A stretch of DNA of 64,000 nt, from contig JADNRV010000028.1 of NCBI GenBank assembly GCA_015499995.1, forward strand, positions 341,402 through 405,401, given 5' to 3'. Under the pieces are notes generated by a model. The model worked only from the letters and a program-made list of their open reading frames with translations. It was not told the origin of the DNA and did no database searches. A program made the position numbers and the translations under genes. Below, piece by piece: positions 61,366 to 64,000 of the stretch. Each line of letters starts with the position of its first letter. Position 1 is the stretch's first letter. This DNA is from Flammula alnicola (taxonomy: Eukaryota; Basidiomycota; Agaricomycetes; Agaricales; Strophariaceae).

Positions 61366-62504
61366 AAAGCTATGCTCAGATGGCTGCGGCCAACCCGTTG
61401 TCCCAGAGGGACCCCGCCATGGGCCCTAGTGCCCTTGGTGGTGGACCCCCTCGCTATCCACCCGCGCCTCGAGTTCCTGCCATGCAGGCGGAGCTCAGGG
61501 GCAATAAACGATTCCTGTCGTCTCCGATAGGGCCGGCCTCTGCGAAGAAGCAGAAGACTACCCCGTCGTTTACTTCATCTGGACCTACTCGCAAGCAGGT
61601 CTTGATCCAATACTCTGGCCCTGGGGAGCGCCCCAAGGACAGTAAGATCGTCGAGCTTCGCGACAAGATCGACAAAGGACTCCGAGATGCAGCCAGGACC
61701 CTTCGGGTCCTGTCTGCCTCTCGTGCGTACGAGGGTATCTCCCTCGCTACCTCTGGTGTGGCCAACGAGGCCGACCTTAATGTCATTCGTGGATTCGTCC
61801 ATGCTATCACCCCCACATCCGACACCCTTGACGTGTGGGTTGGGCTCCCCACTTCGAAGTCTTATCTCAAGGCTCTCGATCTACCTGCGTTCAGTGACTA
61901 CAACACTAGGACCCCCACCAATGCGACGGAGGTTAAGATGGTGATGCTCGCCTCTCCTCTGTCCATGGATATCATGCTCGCGGGCCCCCCTCGTGTCATC
62001 CGCAATTCGAAGGCGAGCTCTACAGCTCATGCCTTCTTCGAAATTTACGACTCACAATCGGGTCAACGCGCGAAGCGTCTTATCAACAAGACCTTCATGT
62101 TCCGTGGAAGGGTAATTCTCATTCGCCCAACCACTGTTAGCCCTGGAGTCCCCCTCTGCACTCGATGCTGGAGGTGGGGCCACCCGAGGAATTCCTGCAA
62201 GGCGCGCCAGCCTATCTGTGCACGCTGCTCTGGCCCACACGAGGCGGAGGTGCATCGCATCGCCGCCTCGTGCTGCAAACCTCACCCGGAGGCTAAGCCC
62301 CCGACCAAAGGCACTCCGCTTGGTACGGACTGCCCCCACACCGTGCGGTGCCCTTCGTGCCGCAAGGATCATTGGGCCACTTCGAGCCATTGCTCGTTCT
62401 GGCGTCACCGCTTCGTCCGTCCTTGGATCGAGGCTAAATATGCTGAGGTACGTGATTTTTGGCTAAATCGTCGTCCCACCCATCGCTCACATAACGTAGC
62501 TTAA
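61366..62504 (+). CDS. LINE-beta ORF1, N-terminally truncated
   Basis: About 379 codons from SYAQMAAANPLSQRDPAMGP to RSHNVA, matching the C-terminal half of the intact beta ORF1 at 55786-57903 almost residue for residue (differences such as NKTFMF and VRC/ARC). Three Cys/His units: CTRCWRWGHPRNSC, CARCSGPHEAEVHRIAASC and CPSCRKDHWATSSHC. There is no true start, since the copy is 5'-truncated, so expression would need outside sequence. Stop TAA 62502-62504. Confidence 0.87.
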
Positions 62505-64000
62505 TGCCAGTACAACCCATGCTGGATGAGGTGCGAGTGCTGAGTTGGAATGTGGCCAGGGACGGGATGTCCCTGGATGTAATACTATCTACATGTAACA
62601 ACATATATGATATCATCTTTCTCCAAGAACCTCCCTGGAGACACATAAGGACCGCCCCGTCTGCTAAAACCAGAAAGGGCGAGGATGTCATAGGCGCACC
62701 GAACCACCCAGATTGGCTGGCAATGGTCCGTGCGCCCACTACTGCTGATGAGCGACCCTGGGTTATGACCTACGTTTCGACTAGGTTAGCCCGATATCGT
62801 CCGTCTTTACGAAGGGATGTGATCGATCACCCCGATATACAGGTCCTGTCACTCTCAACAAGTGCCGAGACCTTCTTTTTGATGAACGTCTACTCTGACG
62901 CGGACCATGGGGCCATTAACTGGCTCAAGGCCCACGACACTGCACTTCCTCGCTTCCATTTCATGGGCGGGGACTTTAACGCACACTCTGAGGACTGGGA
63001 CGAAGGTCACAGTGGTCGGGAGGGATGCGCTATCTCACTGCAGCAGTCCGCTGCTATTCTTGGGCTTGAACTGGCTGCCTTTGGCAACCCAGGGCCCACG
63101 CATATACCAAGAGATCCCGCCAAGCGCAAAACGGTGATCGATCTCGCTTTTGTCCCACCCAACCAGGTGATTGACGGTACTGTTGTCCGATGCCCGGACA
63201 TTCAACTCAAATCGGACCATATTCCGATTTCGATCACACTGGACATCTCTCCCGCCCCTAACGGGGCGGTTCGGATGTCTCTTCCTACTGATGATGTTCC
63301 GGCATTCATCAATTCTATAAGCTCGGGGCTTCGGGCTATCGACCCGACTGCCCCTCTTAACACCAAGGAACAGATCGAGGCTGCTGCGCAAGCGGTGGCT
63401 TTGGTCTTCTCTTCTGCATGGGATTCCCATGCTAAAGAGTCCTTTGTTACCCGGCGATCTAAGCCCTGGTGGACCCAGGAGTGCTCAGACGCCCTTGACA
63501 CGTTCCGGCGCAGTCGCCTGCCTGAGGACTGGAAATCTTTTCAGAAGACCATCCGAGATGTCAAGCGCGAGTTCTTTGATCAACGGATCCATGAAATTGC
63601 GTCTGCTAACAAGCGCCCGTGGGACCTCATGAACTGGGTCCAACAGCGCAAACTTCCTCCTTGTGAGGCTCTCCATTATCGTGGCGAGCCTTGCAACGAC
63701 ATGCCCCCCCTCTGGGGCGCGCTACACGGTACCTACAACTCTGCGTCTGACAGAGTGTTTGATGCCAACTTGTTGAACTCTCTCCCTACTTTGCCTGTTA
63801 GGGAGTGGGTCCGTTTTGCTGCGCTGGAACTCACAGAGGCTCTCTCTGCGTGCTCTGGTCTGTCCGCTACAGGTCCGGATCATGTCAATTGGTCCCACCT
63901 GAAGGGGATGGTACGTCGCGACCCTCATTCCATTGAGGTCTTACTCTCGATTGCCAATGCCTGCATGCGTGTGGGCTATTGGCCATCTGTATTTAAGGAT
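62504..64000 (+). CDS. LINE-beta ORF2, 5' part (endonuclease, linker, RT start)
   Basis: Open from the ATG at 62504-62506 to the window end, 499 codons, without a stop. Endonuclease: VLSWNVARDG, FLQEPPW, NVYSDADHGAINW, GGDFNAHSEDWD, NPGPTHIPRDP and RCPDIQLKSDHIPIS, all active-site residues present. The linker has PWWTQECSDALDTF, MNWVQQRKLPPCEALHYRG and DHVNWSHLKGMVRRDPHS, and the sequence ends at WPSVFKD, just before the RT palm motifs. It differs from the intact beta ORF2 by scattered substitutions only. Confidence 0.9.
   Translation, partial: MPVQPMLDEVRVLSWNVARDGMSLDVILSTCNNIYDIIFLQEPPWRHIRTAPSAKTRKGEDVIGAPNHPDWLAMVRAPTTADERPWVMTYVSTRLARYRPSLRRDVIDHPDIQVLSLSTSAETFFLMNVYSDADHGAINWLKAHDTALPRFHFMGGDFNAHSEDWDEGHSGREGCAISLQQSAAILGLELAAFGNPGPTHIPRDPAKRKTVIDLAFVPPNQVIDGTVVRCPDIQLKSDHIPISITLDISPAPNGAVRMSLPTDDVPAFINSISSGLRAIDPTAPLNTKEQIEAAAQAVALVFSSAWDSHAKESFVTRRSKPWWTQECSDALDTFRRSRLPEDWKSFQKTIRDVKREFFDQRIHEIASANKRPWDLMNWVQQRKLPPCEALHYRGEPCNDMPPLWGALHGTYNSASDRVFDANLLNSLPTLPVREWVRFAALELTEALSACSGLSATGPDHVNWSHLKGMVRRDPHSIEVLLSIANACMRVGYWPSVFKD

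Larger units (their letters stand above)
61366..64000 (+). mobile_element. LINE-beta copy, 5'-truncated, running off the window
   Basis: Sense-strand beta element. It begins within the ORF1 low-complexity/globular border (SYAQMAAANPLSQ) and continues through the TAATG junction (62502-62506) into ORF2 until the window end. Both frames are open throughout, so it is young. Its 3' end and target duplication are outside the window. Confidence 0.9.

Noticed and set aside
61004..64000. Twin-primed single beta copy across 61168-61365
   Set aside because: Both sides contain ORF1 sequence, including overlapping parts, so they are two separate copies.

Overview
The window looks like repeat-dense, heterochromatin-type DNA of a filamentous basidiomycete, most likely a mushroom-forming agaricomycete. 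The reasons are the CxC5/CxC6 cysteine-cluster proteins of KDZ-type transposons, 48-91 bp GT-AG introns, and Tad1/I-like LINEs with a YVDD reverse transcriptase. I found no ordinary host gene: almost every base belongs to a mobile element or its debris.

The main occupant is a non-LTR retrotransposon (LINE) group with two ORFs. ORF1 carries zinc knuckles; ORF2 carries an APE endonuclease, reverse transcriptase, RNase H and a C-terminal Cys/His finger. I separate three lineages by sequence: alpha (ORF2 ending in a PHRAPHLVWG block), beta (ending in a LLEHPTAFSFSRH block) and gamma (related to alpha). ORF1 and ORF2 overlap as TAATG wherever the junction is present. The best copy is a full-length beta element at 50990-58024 with intact 705-aa ORF1 and 1293-aa ORF2, broken only by a 326-bp LINE insertion.

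Layout: 1-3481 alpha copy inserted in a degraded beta copy (to 6737) that also holds a DNA transposon (3547-4941). 6738-10968 inverted alpha fragment holding a second DNA transposon (7254-9778). 11041-12972 chimeric LINE holding a solo LTR (12198-12799). 12973-14006 beta fragment. 14007-15590 Ty1/copia remnant split by a foldback element (14311-15394). 15591-24181 beta 3' end split by an alpha copy, itself split by a 6.3-kb DNA transposon (15970-22275) that encodes a multi-exon CxC5/CxC6 gene. 24294-25948 decayed zinc-finger/transposase-like gene. 25948-30466 alpha copy in two opposed halves. 30467-34575 gamma copy. 34576-61167 a beta copy split by three LINE insertions, nested up to four levels. 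61366-64000 forward beta copy running off the window.

The most interesting signal is the trio of DNA transposons at 3547-4941, 7254-9778 and 15970-22275. All share one terminus GAGGTCTTTRC and an opposite terminus of the CAGTACTTTRC type, have 8-bp target duplications that match uninterrupted LINE sequence elsewhere in the window, and carry element-specific subterminal repeat arrays. Two also carry a 77-78 nt tRNA-like unit with a T-run at the same end. The 6.3-kb member has a phase-consistent spliced reading frame of up to 1581 codons and is the likely autonomous partner.
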